Shown in pieces: positions 38,597-47,524 of a stretch of 50,054 bases of DNA. The stretch lies in assembly GCA_016795545.1 (NCBI GenBank), contig JAEUGX010000089.1, positions 1 to 50,054 of the forward strand, given 5' to 3'. Position numbers and translations under genes: made by a program. The stretch comes from Opitutaceae bacterium. GTDB lineage: Bacteria; Verrucomicrobiota; Verrucomicrobiia; Opitutales; Opitutaceae. Numbering within the stretch: the stretch's first letter is position 1; every line of letters begins with the position of its first letter. The notes beneath the pieces are model-generated. The model worked only from the letters and a program-made list of their open reading frames with translations, did not search any database and was not told the DNA's origin.

Positions 38597-39259
38597 ATGT
38601 CATTCGATCCCGTCACCCTGCGCAACGGTGCGATCTTCTACATCCTGCTGGTCGCCAGCCTCTGCCTGCGGGCGTTCGCCCAGGCGTGGTTTGCGCGGCG
38701 GCGCGGGGATCCCACGGCGGCGGAGGCCGGTCGCTACACGCTCAATCCGGTCGAGCACATGGACCTGCTGGGCACGGTGGTCCTGCCGCTCATCTGCATC
38801 TTTTACCTCCAGCCGAGCGCGACGGGCGTCAATTTTTTCCTCGCCTGGACCAAGCCCGTGCCGATCAACCCCTCGCGCATGCGCAACCCCGAGCGGGACT
38901 ACCTGTTGACGCAGTTCTCCACCACCGGCATGAGCGCGCTGCTCGCCCTGCTGGGCGCGGTCATCGGGGGATTGTTCTACCGCGTGAATCCCGAGACCGT
39001 GCAGATCTTCGGCGCCCTGCTGACCGTCAACGCCACCCTCATCGTCCTGGACTGCCTGCCGCTGCCGCCGCTTCCGGGCGCGCTCCTGCTGAAACATTAC
39101 GGCCTGATCAAGGAGGAGACCTTCTGGGCCATCGCCCGCTGGAGCGGGCTCGCCTTCATCATCCTGATCAACATCCCCTTCATCAAGGGAGTCCTCAGCC
39201 TGGTCATCGGCATCACCGCGCTGCCCTTCTTCATGGTGATGCAGGCCGTCGCGCTGTGA
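38597..39259 (+). CDS. Site-2 protease (M50) homologue lacking catalytic residues
   Basis: A 220-residue membrane protein with about five hydrophobic segments and the overall pattern of the compact M50 family. The segment at 24-35 aligns with the zinc motif HEFAHAWVA but reads RAFAQAWFA, so both histidines and the glutamate are replaced (Arg25, Ala26, Gln29). The downstream GDPTAAEAGRYTLNPVEHMD block is well kept. The second motif N-x2-P-x2-PLDG reads DCLPLPPLPG, so the third zinc ligand Asp is Pro160. The protein should be unable to cleave peptides and may bind membrane partners instead (inference). It overlaps the PrmB-like start by four bases. Confidence 0.82.
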   Translation: MSFDPVTLRNGAIFYILLVASLCLRAFAQAWFARRRGDPTAAEAGRYTLNPVEHMDLLGTVVLPLICIFYLQPSATGVNFFLAWTKPVPINPSRMRNPERDYLLTQFSTTGMSALLALLGAVIGGLFYRVNPETVQIFGALLTVNATLIVLDCLPLPPLPGALLLKHYGLIKEETFWAIARWSGLAFIILINIPFIKGVLSLVIGITALPFFMVMQAVAL

Positions 39260-40149
39260 GCGCCGCGCGCGCCCAGACGCTGGGGGACTGGCTCGCGCGG
39301 GCGCAGCGGCTCTACGCCCGGCACGGCGTGGCGCTCGGGCAGGTGGCGGACAACGCGCACGACGAGGCCCTTTACCTCCTGCTCCGGACCCTCGGCCTGC
39401 CGCTGGACAGCCGGCCGGCGGTGCTGCGGCGCAGGCTGACCCCGGAACAGGCGGCGCAGGTCGAGGAAGTCCTGCGGCGCCGCACCGCGGAGCACGTGCC
39501 CGCCGCCTACCTGACCCGCGAGGCGTGGCTCGGCGGCCTGCGTTTCCATGTCGACGAGCGGGTCATCATCCCGCGCTCCTACTTCGTCGAGCTGCTCCCC
39601 GAGCAGATCCCGCACTGGCTGCCCGCGGGCCGGGCGGTGCGCCGGGTGGTCGACGTCTGCACGGGCTCCGGTTGTCTCGCGATCCTGCTGGCCCGCCGCT
39701 TTCCCGAGGCGAAGGTCGACGCGGTCGAGCTGTCGCCCGACGCCCTGGCGGTCGCCCGGTTCAACGTGGCGGAGCACCGGCTCGCGGATCGGGTCCGGCT
39801 CTTCCACTCCGATGTTTTCGATGCCGTGCCGCGGGCCCGCTACGACCTCATCCTCAGCAATCCGCCTTACGTGCCGTCGCGCGAGCTGCGGCGGCTGCCG
39901 GAAGAGTTCAAACGTGAGCCGGCCATGGCGCTCGACGGCGGCGCGGACGGGCTCGACGTGATCCGCAAGCTGCTGCGCCAGGCCCGCGAGCGCCTGCAGC
40001 CGCACGGCATCGTCGTCCTCGAGGTCGGCGGCCTGCGCGCCGCCATGGACCGGGCCTTTCCCGAACTCGACCTGCATTGGCTGCACACCCAGGACGGCGA
40101 GGACTGCGTCTGCGTCGTGCCGGCCGCGCGCCTGGCCAACTGGCGCTAG
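39256..40149 (+). CDS. PrmB-like N5-glutamine methyltransferase
   Basis: A 297-residue SAM-dependent enzyme starting at a GTG that overlaps the previous stop (GTGA). Key motifs are the SAM-binding VCTGSGCLAILLARRFP and the catalytic NPPY. The N-terminal lead block AYLTREAWLGGLRFHVDER is close to PrmB, which methylates a glutamine of ribosomal protein L3, rather than to PrmC/HemK for release factors. Also PrmB-like are LDGGADGLDVIRKLL and LEVGG. Length fits (E. coli PrmB is 310). It could still act on a release factor if the genome lacks another copy. Confidence 0.85.
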   Translation: MSAARAQTLGDWLARAQRLYARHGVALGQVADNAHDEALYLLLRTLGLPLDSRPAVLRRRLTPEQAAQVEEVLRRRTAEHVPAAYLTREAWLGGLRFHVDERVIIPRSYFVELLPEQIPHWLPAGRAVRRVVDVCTGSGCLAILLARRFPEAKVDAVELSPDALAVARFNVAEHRLADRVRLFHSDVFDAVPRARYDLILSNPPYVPSRELRRLPEEFKREPAMALDGGADGLDVIRKLLRQARERLQPHGIVVLEVGGLRAAMDRAFPELDLHWLHTQDGEDCVCVVPAARLANWR

Positions 40150-40204
40150 GCGGGGGTGGCCGGCGCCCGGGATCGCCATTGCCTCGGGGCCGGGGCCTGC
40201 TTGC

Positions 40205-41419
40205 ATGGGTGCAACCGCCATGGACACGCACTACGTCGAGTTCCTGGGCATGCTGGTGCGGTGGCTGCACATCGTCGCCGGAGTCGCCTGGATCGGGTCG
40301 TCGTTCTACTTCATCTGGCTCGACAACAGCCTCGACTCCCCGGCGCCGGGCTCCGAGGCGGCGAAGAAGGGGGTCGGCGGCGAGCTCTGGGCCGTCCACG
40401 GCGGCGGCTTCTACAACCCGCAGAAATACCTCGTGGCCCCGGCCGTGCTGCCGGAGAAGCTCCACTGGTTCAAGTGGGAGGCTTACACGACCTGGCTCTC
40501 CGGCACGGCGCTGCTCGTGCTCGTCTACTGGCTGAAGGCCGGGACGATGATGGTCGACGGCCGCGTGCGCGAGCTCACCGCGCTGCAGGCCGTGGGCATC
40601 GGCGCCACGAGCATGGTTGGCTCCTGGATGGTCTACGACCTGCTCTGCAAGTCGCCGCTCGGGAAGCGCGACGGCCTGCTCGGCGCCGTCGTCTTCCTGC
40701 TCGTCGGCGCGCTGGCGTGGGGGCTGTCGCGCCTGCTCGGCGGCCGCGCCATGTTCATCCAGGTCGGCACCGCCGTCGGCACGATCATGGCGGCGAACGT
40801 GTTCTTCGCGATCATTCCCGGCCAGCGCCGGATGGTGGCGGCGATGAAGGCCGGCGCGGCGCCGGATCCCCAGGACGGCCGGCGCGCGAAGCAGCGCAGC
40901 GTGCACAACAACTACTTCACGCTCCCGGTGCTGTTCATCATGATCAGCAACCACTACAGCTCGACCTACGCGCACCCGCAGAACTGGGCCGTGCTCGTGC
41001 TGATCATGGCGGCGGGCGTCGCGATCCGGCATTTCTTCAACCGCAAGCACAAGGGCGTCTACGCCTGGCCCTATCCCGCGCTCGGCGCCGTGCTGCTCGG
41101 CGTGGTGGCCTGGTGGACGCAGCCGCGGGTGGCGCCGCTGCCGCCCGTGGAGGGCGAGGTGACGTTCAACCGCGTCCGGGCCATCGTCGGCCAGCACTGC
41201 ATCGCGTGTCACTCCCCGCAGCCGACCTTCCCGGGCTACGCCCAGCCGCAGGCCGGCGTCCTGCTGCACACGCCCGCCGACCTCGTGCTGAACGCCCCGC
41301 GGCTTTACCAGCAGGTCGCGGTCACGCGGCTCATGCCGCTCGGCAACCTGACGCACATGACCGACCAGGAGCGCGCGGTGCTCGCGGCCTGGGTCCGGGG
41401 CGGGGCGAAGGTGGAGTAG
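40205..41419 (+). CDS. PuuD-like membrane protein with C-terminal cytochrome c domain
   Basis: A 404-residue protein. The N-terminal 300 residues hold about eight membrane helices: WLHIVAGVAWIGSSFYFIW, the HGGGFYNPQKY loop, and HNNYFTLPVLFIMISNHY. This is the urate hydroxylase PuuD family. The C-terminal part is a c-type cytochrome domain with the haem motif CIACH (Cys332, Cys335 and His336) and a later methionine (LMPLGN) as possible second ligand. In some bacteria PuuD oxidises urate and passes electrons to the respiratory chain. No other purine genes are nearby, so the substrate is unproven. An internal ATG at 40220 is an alternative start. Confidence 0.82.
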   Translation: MGATAMDTHYVEFLGMLVRWLHIVAGVAWIGSSFYFIWLDNSLDSPAPGSEAAKKGVGGELWAVHGGGFYNPQKYLVAPAVLPEKLHWFKWEAYTTWLSGTALLVLVYWLKAGTMMVDGRVRELTALQAVGIGATSMVGSWMVYDLLCKSPLGKRDGLLGAVVFLLVGALAWGLSRLLGGRAMFIQVGTAVGTIMAANVFFAIIPGQRRMVAAMKAGAAPDPQDGRRAKQRSVHNNYFTLPVLFIMISNHYSSTYAHPQNWAVLVLIMAAGVAIRHFFNRKHKGVYAWPYPALGAVLLGVVAWWTQPRVAPLPPVEGEVTFNRVRAIVGQHCIACHSPQPTFPGYAQPQAGVLLHTPADLVLNAPRLYQQVAVTRLMPLGNLTHMTDQERAVLAAWVRGGAKVE

Positions 41420-41428
41420 GACGGCGGC

Positions 41429-41830
41429 CTAACGCCGGTCGCTCCCGACCTTCCGCGTGGGCAGGCCGGCCGCCTCCCAGTCCTTGAATCCGCCGGCGTT
41501 GGCGACGGCATGCCCCTTGGCTGCGAGCGCGGCGGCCACCGCGCCGGACCGTTTGCCGGACCGGCAGTAAAGGATGATCTGCTTGTCGCCGACCTTCTCC
41601 AGGAATCCCTTCCAGTCGCCGATCAGGCCCTCGTCGAATTCGCTCTTGGGCAGGAGGACCGCCGGCGCCGCCACCCCGCTTTCCTGCCATTCGGCGGGTT
41701 CGCGGACATCCACGAGCACGGCGTGACCTAGCTCCACGCGCTTGGCCGCCTCCGCGGGCGTGATCGCCGCCACGTCGCCGCCGAACGCGAAGGAAACCGC
41801 AAGCAGGAAAAGGGCGAGGAGTCGTTGCAT
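41429..41830 (-). CDS. Periplasmic rhodanese-like sulfurtransferase
   Basis: A 133-residue protein with a short signal peptide (residues 3-17) and one rhodanese domain. The conserved VLVDVREPAEW is followed by the active-site loop LYCRSGKRSG, whose cysteine normally carries a persulfide. GGFKDWEAAGLP closes the domain. It is the last gene of a five-gene minus-strand run starting at the DUF2892 gene. Its export suggests handling of sulfane sulfur or thiols in the periplasm. The start ATG 41830 gives the signal peptide and is preferred over a codon at 41890. Confidence 0.85.
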   Translation of the reverse strand: MQRLLALFLLAVSFAFGGDVAAITPAEAAKRVELGHAVLVDVREPAEWQESGVAAPAVLLPKSEFDEGLIGDWKGFLEKVGDKQIILYCRSGKRSGAVAAALAAKGHAVANAGGFKDWEAAGLPTRKVGSDRR

Positions 41831-41899
41831 GGGAGTGCAGGGGTTGAGGGTTGCGTAGGGAAAGTAGCGGGAGGTTGGCGGGGCTTCCAACGGGAAAAA

Positions 41900-42532
41900 T
41901 CAGGGCTTCGCCGCGGCCGCGATCGAGGCGCGGATCACGCCGCGCCAGGCGCCGGGCGTGAAGTCGACGGCCTTGTCCGCGGGATAGAGCCGGAGCAGGG
42001 CGGACTTCACGTCGGGATCAAGCGACTCGCCCGGGCCGTGGCAGCTGAGGCATTGCGGGGTCAGGCCGAGCGGGCGGTACACGCGCCATTCCGGGGGCTG
42101 GCCGGGGGATTCGACTTTCTGCAGGAGGATCTTCGGGACGTCGTCGCCGGCGTCGAGTTTCTCCCGGATGAGGTTCAACGCGGCGAGGTCGCCCGCATCC
42201 GGGGCGTTGGCGGGGCTGCGCAGCTTGAGGCTGGTGCGGCGGATGGCGACCGCCGCGGGCTGTCCGGCGGCGGCCGCCGGGAGCTTGTACTCGGGCAGAT
42301 GCAGTTTGCCGACGGCCAGCGCCGGGGTCGTGGTGTTCAGCGTGCGCTTCACCTCGGAAAGCAGCGCGCGCCCATAATGGTCGATCGCGCGGTCGCCGGC
42401 GGCGAGGATGGCTGCAGCCGTCGGATCCGCGGTGTCGACCCAGCGGAAGGTTTCCGTTTCCGCCGCCCCCACCGCCAAGCCCGTCAGGCAACCCGCCAGC
42501 GAGCCGAACCGCCGCCAATGTCGCCATTTCAT
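41900..42532 (-). CDS. Exported DUF3365 (Tll0287-like) haem protein
   Basis: A 210-residue protein with an N-terminal signal segment (about residues 10-23) and a Tll0287-like/DUF3365 domain. A single c-type haem motif CLSCH is followed by GPGESLDPDVKSALLRLYPADKA, which is characteristic. Proteins of this family are periplasmic haem-containing sensors or electron carriers of unknown role. It lies between the RND pump and the rhodanese on the same strand, with gaps of about 70-80 bases. The ATG at 42532 gives the signal peptide. It may be involved in redox sensing or detoxification with the cluster (inference). Confidence 0.82.
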   Translation of the reverse strand: MKWRHWRRFGSLAGCLTGLAVGAAETETFRWVDTADPTAAAILAAGDRAIDHYGRALLSEVKRTLNTTTPALAVGKLHLPEYKLPAAAAGQPAAVAIRRTSLKLRSPANAPDAGDLAALNLIREKLDAGDDVPKILLQKVESPGQPPEWRVYRPLGLTPQCLSCHGPGESLDPDVKSALLRLYPADKAVDFTPGAWRGVIRASIAAAAKP

Positions 42533-42613
42533 GCGAAAAGGATAGTCGCCGATCCGCCCGCTGGCGAGACCCATCTGACGGCCGCCGGCGAGCCCGCGGG
42601 CCGCCAACTCCGG

Positions 42614-45600
42614 TTACCCGGCCGGCTTGGCGTGCGCCATGAAATAGATCACCGGCACCGCCAGGCGGCTGATCAGCAGCGAGGCGATCTCGCCGAACAT
42701 CAGGCTGATGGCGAGTCCCTGGAAAATCGGATCCGCGAGGATGACGCTGGCGCCGACGACGACGGCGAGCGCGGTCAGCAGCATGGGACGGAAGCGGACC
42801 GCGCCGGCCTCGACCACCGCTGCGGCCAGGGGCAGGCCCTGGCTGCGGCGCAGCTCGATGAAATCCACCAGGATGATCGAGTTCCGCACGACAATGCCGG
42901 CACCGGCCATGAACCCGATCATCGACGTCGCGGTGAAAAACGCGCCCATCGCCCAGTGCGCGGGCAGGATGCCGATGAGCGAGAGCGGGATCACGCTCAT
43001 GATAATGAACGGCGTCAGGTAGCTCCGGAACCAGCCGACCATGAGCATGTAGATCAGGATGCAGACCGCGGCGAACGCGAGGCCGAGGTCACGGAACACC
43101 TCGAGGGTCACGTGCCACTCGCCGTCCCACTTGATCGCCGGCTCCAGCTCGCTGTCCGGCTGGCTCGCGTGGTAGCGGTCGATCGGCGCCCGGGTGCCGC
43201 CGAACTCCCGGCCGTCGAGCCGGGCGAGCGCACGGTTCATGGCGAACAGCGCGTAGGCTGGGCTGGCGACCCGGCCGGCCACGTCGCCGGTGACATAGAC
43301 GACCGGACGCAGATTCTTGCGGTAGAGGTTCCGTTCGCCGGTCGTGCGCTCGAGGGTGACGAGCTCCCGCAGGGGCACAAGGGGCCGCTCGCCGGCGCGG
43401 ATGATATCGTCGTGGTCGGAGCGCAGCTGCAGGGCGAGCAGGTCCTCGGGCCGGCCGCGCAGGGGAAGCGGCAGCTCGAGGACGAGGTCGACGTCCTCCC
43501 GTTCGTGCGGCTGGTGGAGCAGGTCGACGCGGACGCCGGTGGCGGCGGTGCGGATCGTGCGGGCGATGGTGTCGACGCTGATGCCGTGCAGGGCGGCCTT
43601 GGTGCGGTCGATGCGGAGGTGGACGGTGGGCTGCGGCTCCTCGACGTACCAGTCGATGTCCACGACGCCGGCCGTCTCCGCGAAAATCTCCTTCACGCGG
43701 CCGGCCAGCGCGAGCCGGTGCTCCTCGGTGGGGCCGTAGATCTCGGCGACCAGGGTCTGCAGGACCGGCGGCCCGGGCGGGACCTCCGCGACGGCGAGCG
43801 CGGCCCCGTGCCGGGCCGCGATGGCGGCGAGCCGCGGACGGACGCGGACCGCGATGGCGTGGCTCTGCGCGGACCGCTCCTCCTTGGGGCGGAGGTTGAC
43901 CTGGAGATCGGCGACGTGGTCCCCGCGCCGCTGGAAGTAGTGCCGGACCAGCCCGTTGAAATTGAAGGGCGACGCCGTGCCGGCGTAGATCTGGTAGTCG
44001 CGCACCTCGGGCTCCACCCGGACCGCCGCCGCCAGCTCGCGGGCCACGCGGGTCGTCTCCTCTAGCGTGGAACCCTCCGGCATGTCGAGGATCACCTGGA
44101 ACTCGGATTTGTTGTCGAAGGGCAGCATCTTGACCTGGACCAGGCCGAGGCCCACCAGCGCGAAGGCCCCGAGCAGCAGCGCGGCGACGAAGCCGAGGAA
44201 GGTCCAGCGCCACCGGGCATGCCCGATCATCGGGTCCATCACGCGATGATACCACCGCGTGAAAAAATCCCCCGGCGGCCGATCCTGGTCGGGCGCGCCG
44301 TCGCCGGCCGCCGGCCAGTGCCGGCGCAGCACGCGCATGGCGGCCCAGGGCGTGACGGTGAACGCGACCACGAGGGAAAAAAGCATCGCGGCGCTGGCCC
44401 CGATGGGGATCGGGCGCATGTAGGGTCCCATCAAGCCGCCGACGAACGCCATCGGCAGCACGGCGGCGATGACCGCCCAGGTGGCGAGCACGGTCGGATT
44501 GCCGACCTCGTTCACGGCGTCGACCGCCACGTCGTACAACGGGCGGCCGGCGGCGGCGGGCAGCCGCTGGTGCCGCACGATGTTCTCGACGACCACGATG
44601 GCGTCGTCCACCAGGATGCCGATGGAGAAGATCAGCGCAAAGAGCGTGATGCGGTTCAGCGTGTAGCCGTAGAGGTAGAAGACGAGCAGGGTGAGCCCGA
44701 GCGTGACGGGGATCGCCAGCAGCACGACGAGCGACTCGCGCCAGCCGAGGAAGCCGAGGATGAGCAGCGCGACCCCGAAGACGGCGATGCCCATGTGCAG
44801 CAGCAGCTCGTTGGATTTCTCGCTGGCGGTGGCGCCGTAGTCCCGCGTGAACGTGACCTCGACCCCGGCGGGCAGCATCACGCCGCGGAGGCGGTCGACC
44901 GTCTCCCGCAGGGCGTGGACGACGGTGACCGCGTTGGCCCCGGGCCGCTTGGCCACGCTGAGGGTGACCGCGGCCTCCTCGGGCCCCGCGGCACCCCGGC
45001 CGAAGAGCACGTAGTCGGTGGGCTCGGCGGGCCCGTCGACGACGGTCGCCACGTCGCGGAGGTAGATCGGGCGGGACTGCCAGGTGCCCAGGACCAGGCC
45101 GGCGGCGTCCTCGGCGTCGCGAAAATAGGCGCCGGTCTCGAGGAGGATGGAACGGTTGGCGGCGGCGAGGGCGCCGTCCTGGCTCCGGGCATTGGCGGCT
45201 CGGAGCGCGGCGGCCAGGTCGTCGAGCGTCAGCTGGCGCGACGCCAGCTTGACGGGGTCGACCTGGACCCGGAGCTGGCGGCGGACGCCCCCGATCAGGG
45301 TGGTCTCGGCCACGTCGGGCAGCGCCTTGACCGCGTCGTCGAGCTGGGCCGCCAGGCGGCGCAGGGTCAGGTGATCAAAGGTGCGGCTGTGCAGGGTGAG
45401 GGCGGCGACGGGCACGTCGTCGATCGTGCGCGGCTTGATGAGCGGCGCGCTCACGCCCGGCGGGATGCGGTCGTAGTTGGCCTGCAGCTTCTGGTTGAGC
45501 CGGACCAGGCTTTGCTCGAGATCGGAGCCGACCCGGAACCGGACGATGACCAGCGAGCGTCCCGGGCTCGAGGTGGAGTAGAGGTATTCGACGCCGGGGA

Positions 45601-45856
45601 TCTCCCAAAGGAGCTTCTCCATCGGGCGCGTGACCCGGTTCTCGACCTCGTGGGCGGTGGCGCCGGGCATGGCGACGATGACGTCGACCATCGGCACCTT
45701 GATCTGCGGCTCCTCCTCGCGCGGCAGCATGAGCACGGCGAAGGCGCCCAGCAGCAGCGAGGCGACGACCACCAGCGGGGTCAGGCGGGAGTCCGCGAAG
45801 AGCGCCGCCAGCCGGCCCGCCAAGCCGCGGGAGGGTACGGGTGCGGCCGGGCTCAT
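42614..45856 (-). CDS. RND efflux transporter permease
   Basis: A 1080-residue inner-membrane pump with the standard 12 membrane helices and two large periplasmic loops. The proton-relay region of helix 4 reads [19 protein letters not shown]. The N-terminal block [18 protein letters not shown] and the late [17 protein letters not shown] are typical of RND pumps of the AcrB/CusA superfamily. The branch cannot be placed as heavy-metal or drug type by eye. Its start overlaps the adaptor gene by four bases (ATGA), so they are translated together. No outer-membrane TolC partner is encoded in the window. Confidence 0.94.
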   Translation of the reverse strand: MSPAAPVPSRGLAGRLAALFADSRLTPLVVVASLLLGAFAVLMLPREEEPQIKVPMVDVIVAMPGATAHEVENRVTRPMEKLLWEIPGVEYLYSTSSPGRSLVIVRFRVGSDLEQSLVRLNQKLQANYDRIPPGVSAPLIKPRTIDDVPVAALTLHSRTFDHLTLRRLAAQLDDAVKALPDVAETTLIGGVRRQLRVQVDPVKLASRQLTLDDLAAALRAANARSQDGALAAANRSILLETGAYFRDAEDAAGLVLGTWQSRPIYLRDVATVVDGPAEPTDYVLFGRGAAGPEEAAVTLSVAKRPGANAVTVVHALRETVDRLRGVMLPAGVEVTFTRDYGATASEKSNELLLHMGIAVFGVALLILGFLGWRESLVVLLAIPVTLGLTLLVFYLYGYTLNRITLFALIFSIGILVDDAIVVVENIVRHQRLPAAAGRPLYDVAVDAVNEVGNPTVLATWAVIAAVLPMAFVGGLMGPYMRPIPIGASAAMLFSLVVAFTVTPWAAMRVLRRHWPAAGDGAPDQDRPPGDFFTRWYHRVMDPMIGHARWRWTFLGFVAALLLGAFALVGLGLVQVKMLPFDNKSEFQVILDMPEGSTLEETTRVARELAAAVRVEPEVRDYQIYAGTASPFNFNGLVRHYFQRRGDHVADLQVNLRPKEERSAQSHAIAVRVRPRLAAIAARHGAALAVAEVPPGPPVLQTLVAEIYGPTEEHRLALAGRVKEIFAETAGVVDIDWYVEEPQPTVHLRIDRTKAALHGISVDTIARTIRTAATGVRVDLLHQPHEREDVDLVLELPLPLRGRPEDLLALQLRSDHDDIIRAGERPLVPLRELVTLERTTGERNLYRKNLRPVVYVTGDVAGRVASPAYALFAMNRALARLDGREFGGTRAPIDRYHASQPDSELEPAIKWDGEWHVTLEVFRDLGLAFAAVCILIYMLMVGWFRSYLTPFIIMSVIPLSLIGILPAHWAMGAFFTATSMIGFMAGAGIVVRNSIILVDFIELRRSQGLPLAAAVVEAGAVRFRPMLLTALAVVVGASVILADPIFQGLAISLMFGEIASLLISRLAVPVIYFMAHAKPAG

Positions 45857-46863
45857 GGCGCGACCGGCTGCCCGTCGCGCAGCGCGGCGGGCGGATCCAG
45901 GACCACCCGTTCACCCGCATTGACGCCGGAAAGGATCTCCACGCGTTCGCCGACACGGCGGCCGGTCTTCACCAGACGGAGGCTGGCTCGTCCCTGCTCC
46001 ACGACGAAGATCCTTTCCATCTGACCGAAGCGGGTGACGGCCCCGGCGGGCACGAGCAGCGCGTCGGTGTGGCCGCTGGGCACCTGGAGCCGGGCGAACT
46101 GGCCCGAGCGGGCGCGGTCGGCGGGAAGCGCCACCTTCACCAGCACGGAGCGGCTGACCACGTCGGCGGCAGCGGAGATCTCCTCGATCCGGCCGGACAC
46201 GGCGGGACCGGCGTCGTCCAGCCGCACGGCGACGGCGTCGCCGAGCCTGAGGCCCGCGGCGGCCTGCTCGGGAATCGTGCCCTCGGCCCGCAGGCGCTGC
46301 GTGGATTCAAGGGCCAGCAGCGGGAGTCCCGGCGTGGCCAGGTCGCCGGGAAGCACGTGCTTTTCCGTGATGACCCCCGCGAAAGGGGCGCGGACGGTGG
46401 CATAGGCGAGCAGGGCTTCCGCCTCGGCCGCCGCCGCCTGGGCATAGCGCAGGTTGTCCTCCGCGTCACGGAGCGAGTCGGGAGCATTGACGCCCTTCTC
46501 GACCAGCGTGCGGGCCCGGTCGGCGTTGCGCTCGGCCTCGGCCAGCCGGGCCTGCGCCTGGCGCACGCGGGCTTCCGTCTCGGGAGCGTTGAGCGTGAGC
46601 AGGACGTCGCCGGCCGCGACCGTTCCGCCCAGCCCGAGGGGAAAGGAGGCGACATTGCCCGTCAGCTTGGCCGCCAGGGTGGCCCGGTCGGCGGGCCGGA
46701 CCGTCGCCGGCGCCTCGACCAGCACCGGCAGCCGCTCGGCGGCCACGGTTGCGATGCGGACCGGCAGGGCCGGGCCCGGATCGGCGCCGGCCACGGGCTC
46801 CGCCCGGCGACAGGCGGCCACGAGCAGCAGGGCGACGGCCGGGACGAGCAGGCGCGGCGTCAT
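45853..46863 (-). CDS. RND efflux periplasmic adaptor lipoprotein
   Basis: A 336-residue membrane-fusion protein. The signal sequence ends in a lipobox (LVAAC), so it is probably lipid-anchored in the inner membrane. A barrel-sandwich half appears early (residues about 55-80), followed by an alpha-hairpin ([17 protein letters not shown]) and the second half ([19 protein letters not shown]). A beta-barrel domain follows. It bridges the RND pump to an outer-membrane channel. It overlaps the pump gene by four bases and follows the DUF2892 gene by 7 bases. Confidence 0.92.
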   Translation of the reverse strand: MTPRLLVPAVALLLVAACRRAEPVAGADPGPALPVRIATVAAERLPVLVEAPATVRPADRATLAAKLTGNVASFPLGLGGTVAAGDVLLTLNAPETEARVRQAQARLAEAERNADRARTLVEKGVNAPDSLRDAEDNLRYAQAAAAEAEALLAYATVRAPFAGVITEKHVLPGDLATPGLPLLALESTQRLRAEGTIPEQAAAGLRLGDAVAVRLDDAGPAVSGRIEEISAAADVVSRSVLVKVALPADRARSGQFARLQVPSGHTDALLVPAGAVTRFGQMERIFVVEQGRASLRLVKTGRRVGERVEILSGVNAGERVVLDPPAALRDGQPVAP

Positions 46864-46870
46864 GGCGCGG

Positions 46871-47095
46871 TTACTTGGCCTGACCGCCCCAGTGGATCAC
46901 GCCCGCGGCGTCGACCCAGCCCAGCTTGGTCAGGACCAGCGTCGGCGGACAGAAGCCGGTGAAGACGGACTGGATCAGGTTCAGCCCGACGAAGGCCGGC
47001 AGGAGCAGCCACCAGAGGCTGACGTAATAGGCGAGGCCGGTGCCGAGGAGGACCATGACGCCGGCGAGCAGACGGACGAGGGATTCGGTTTTCAT
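46871..47095 (-). CDS. DUF2892 (YgaP-type) small membrane protein
   Basis: A 74-residue protein with two membrane helices and the characteristic turn GFCPPTLVLTKLGW. This domain forms the membrane part of YgaP, where it is fused to a rhodanese domain, and elsewhere stands alone. Here it heads the minus-strand operon directly across from the ArsR regulator gene, while a separate rhodanese ends the same operon. A minus-strand start at 47095 gives residues matching the family from its first helix. Confidence 0.85.
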   Translation of the reverse strand: MKTESLVRLLAGVMVLLGTGLAYYVSLWWLLLPAFVGLNLIQSVFTGFCPPTLVLTKLGWVDAAGVIHWGGQAK

Positions 47096-47112
47096 GACAG
47101 AGGTTGATTTTG

Positions 47113-47149
47113 TATGAGCATATACTCATATACTTGAAATTAGGTCAAG
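47113..47149. promoter_or_regulatory. Probable ArsR-family operator between divergent genes
   Basis: The 73-base gap between the DUF2892 and ArsR genes holds the perfect dyad TATGAG-N6-CTCATA (47113-47130) and next to it CTTGA-N7-TCAAG (47133-47149). The AT-rich dyads resemble ArsR/SmtB operators and lie where they could control both promoters. Confidence 0.6.
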
Positions 47150-47168
47150 CCCCTGTTCACTCCGCCGC

Positions 47169-47510
47169 ATGTCCAAACATTCGCCCCTGACCGACGAGGC
47201 CCTGGAGCTGGTGGCGCGCCGCTTCGCCGTCCTGGCGGAGCCGATGCGCCTGCGCCTGATCCAGGCGTTGTTCGACGGCGAGAGGAACGTGACCGAGCTG
47301 GTGGAGGCGACCGGCGGCACGCAGGCCAACATCTCGCGGCACCTGCAGACGCTGACGGCCGCCCACGTGCTGGGCCGGCGGAAGGACGGCCTGCAGGTGT
47401 TCTACCGGATCAGCGACCCGACGATCCCCAAGCTGTGCGAGCTGGTGTGCGGCAGCCTCGAGAAGTCGCTGACGCGGCAGGCGGCGCACCTGGGCGCGGG
47501 CGAGCAGTAG
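47169..47510 (+). CDS. ArsR-family transcriptional regulator
   Basis: A 113-residue winged-helix repressor. The fold is clear: RRFAVLAEPMRLRLIQALF, helix-turn-helix VTELVEATGGTQANISRHLQTL, and the wing GRRKDGLQVFYRISDP. Two cysteines, Cys90 and Cys94, lie in the last helix (LCELVCGSL). The cysteine that BigR/SqrR/YgaV regulators carry in the recognition region is absent. It is divergent from the DUF2892-RND operon and probably represses it, as in ygaVP. The inducer could be a metal, a persulfide or another oxidant acting on the Cys pair; this is inference. Confidence 0.9.
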   Translation: MSKHSPLTDEALELVARRFAVLAEPMRLRLIQALFDGERNVTELVEATGGTQANISRHLQTLTAAHVLGRRKDGLQVFYRISDPTIPKLCELVCGSLEKSLTRQAAHLGAGEQ

Positions 47511-47524
47511 CGGGGGGCGCCGGG

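Noticed and set aside
41825..46024. Long plus-strand frames (746 and 601 codons) across the RND operon
   Set aside because: These are antisense shadows of the pump and adaptor genes, with low-complexity Arg/Gly/Asp/Val composition and no family signature.
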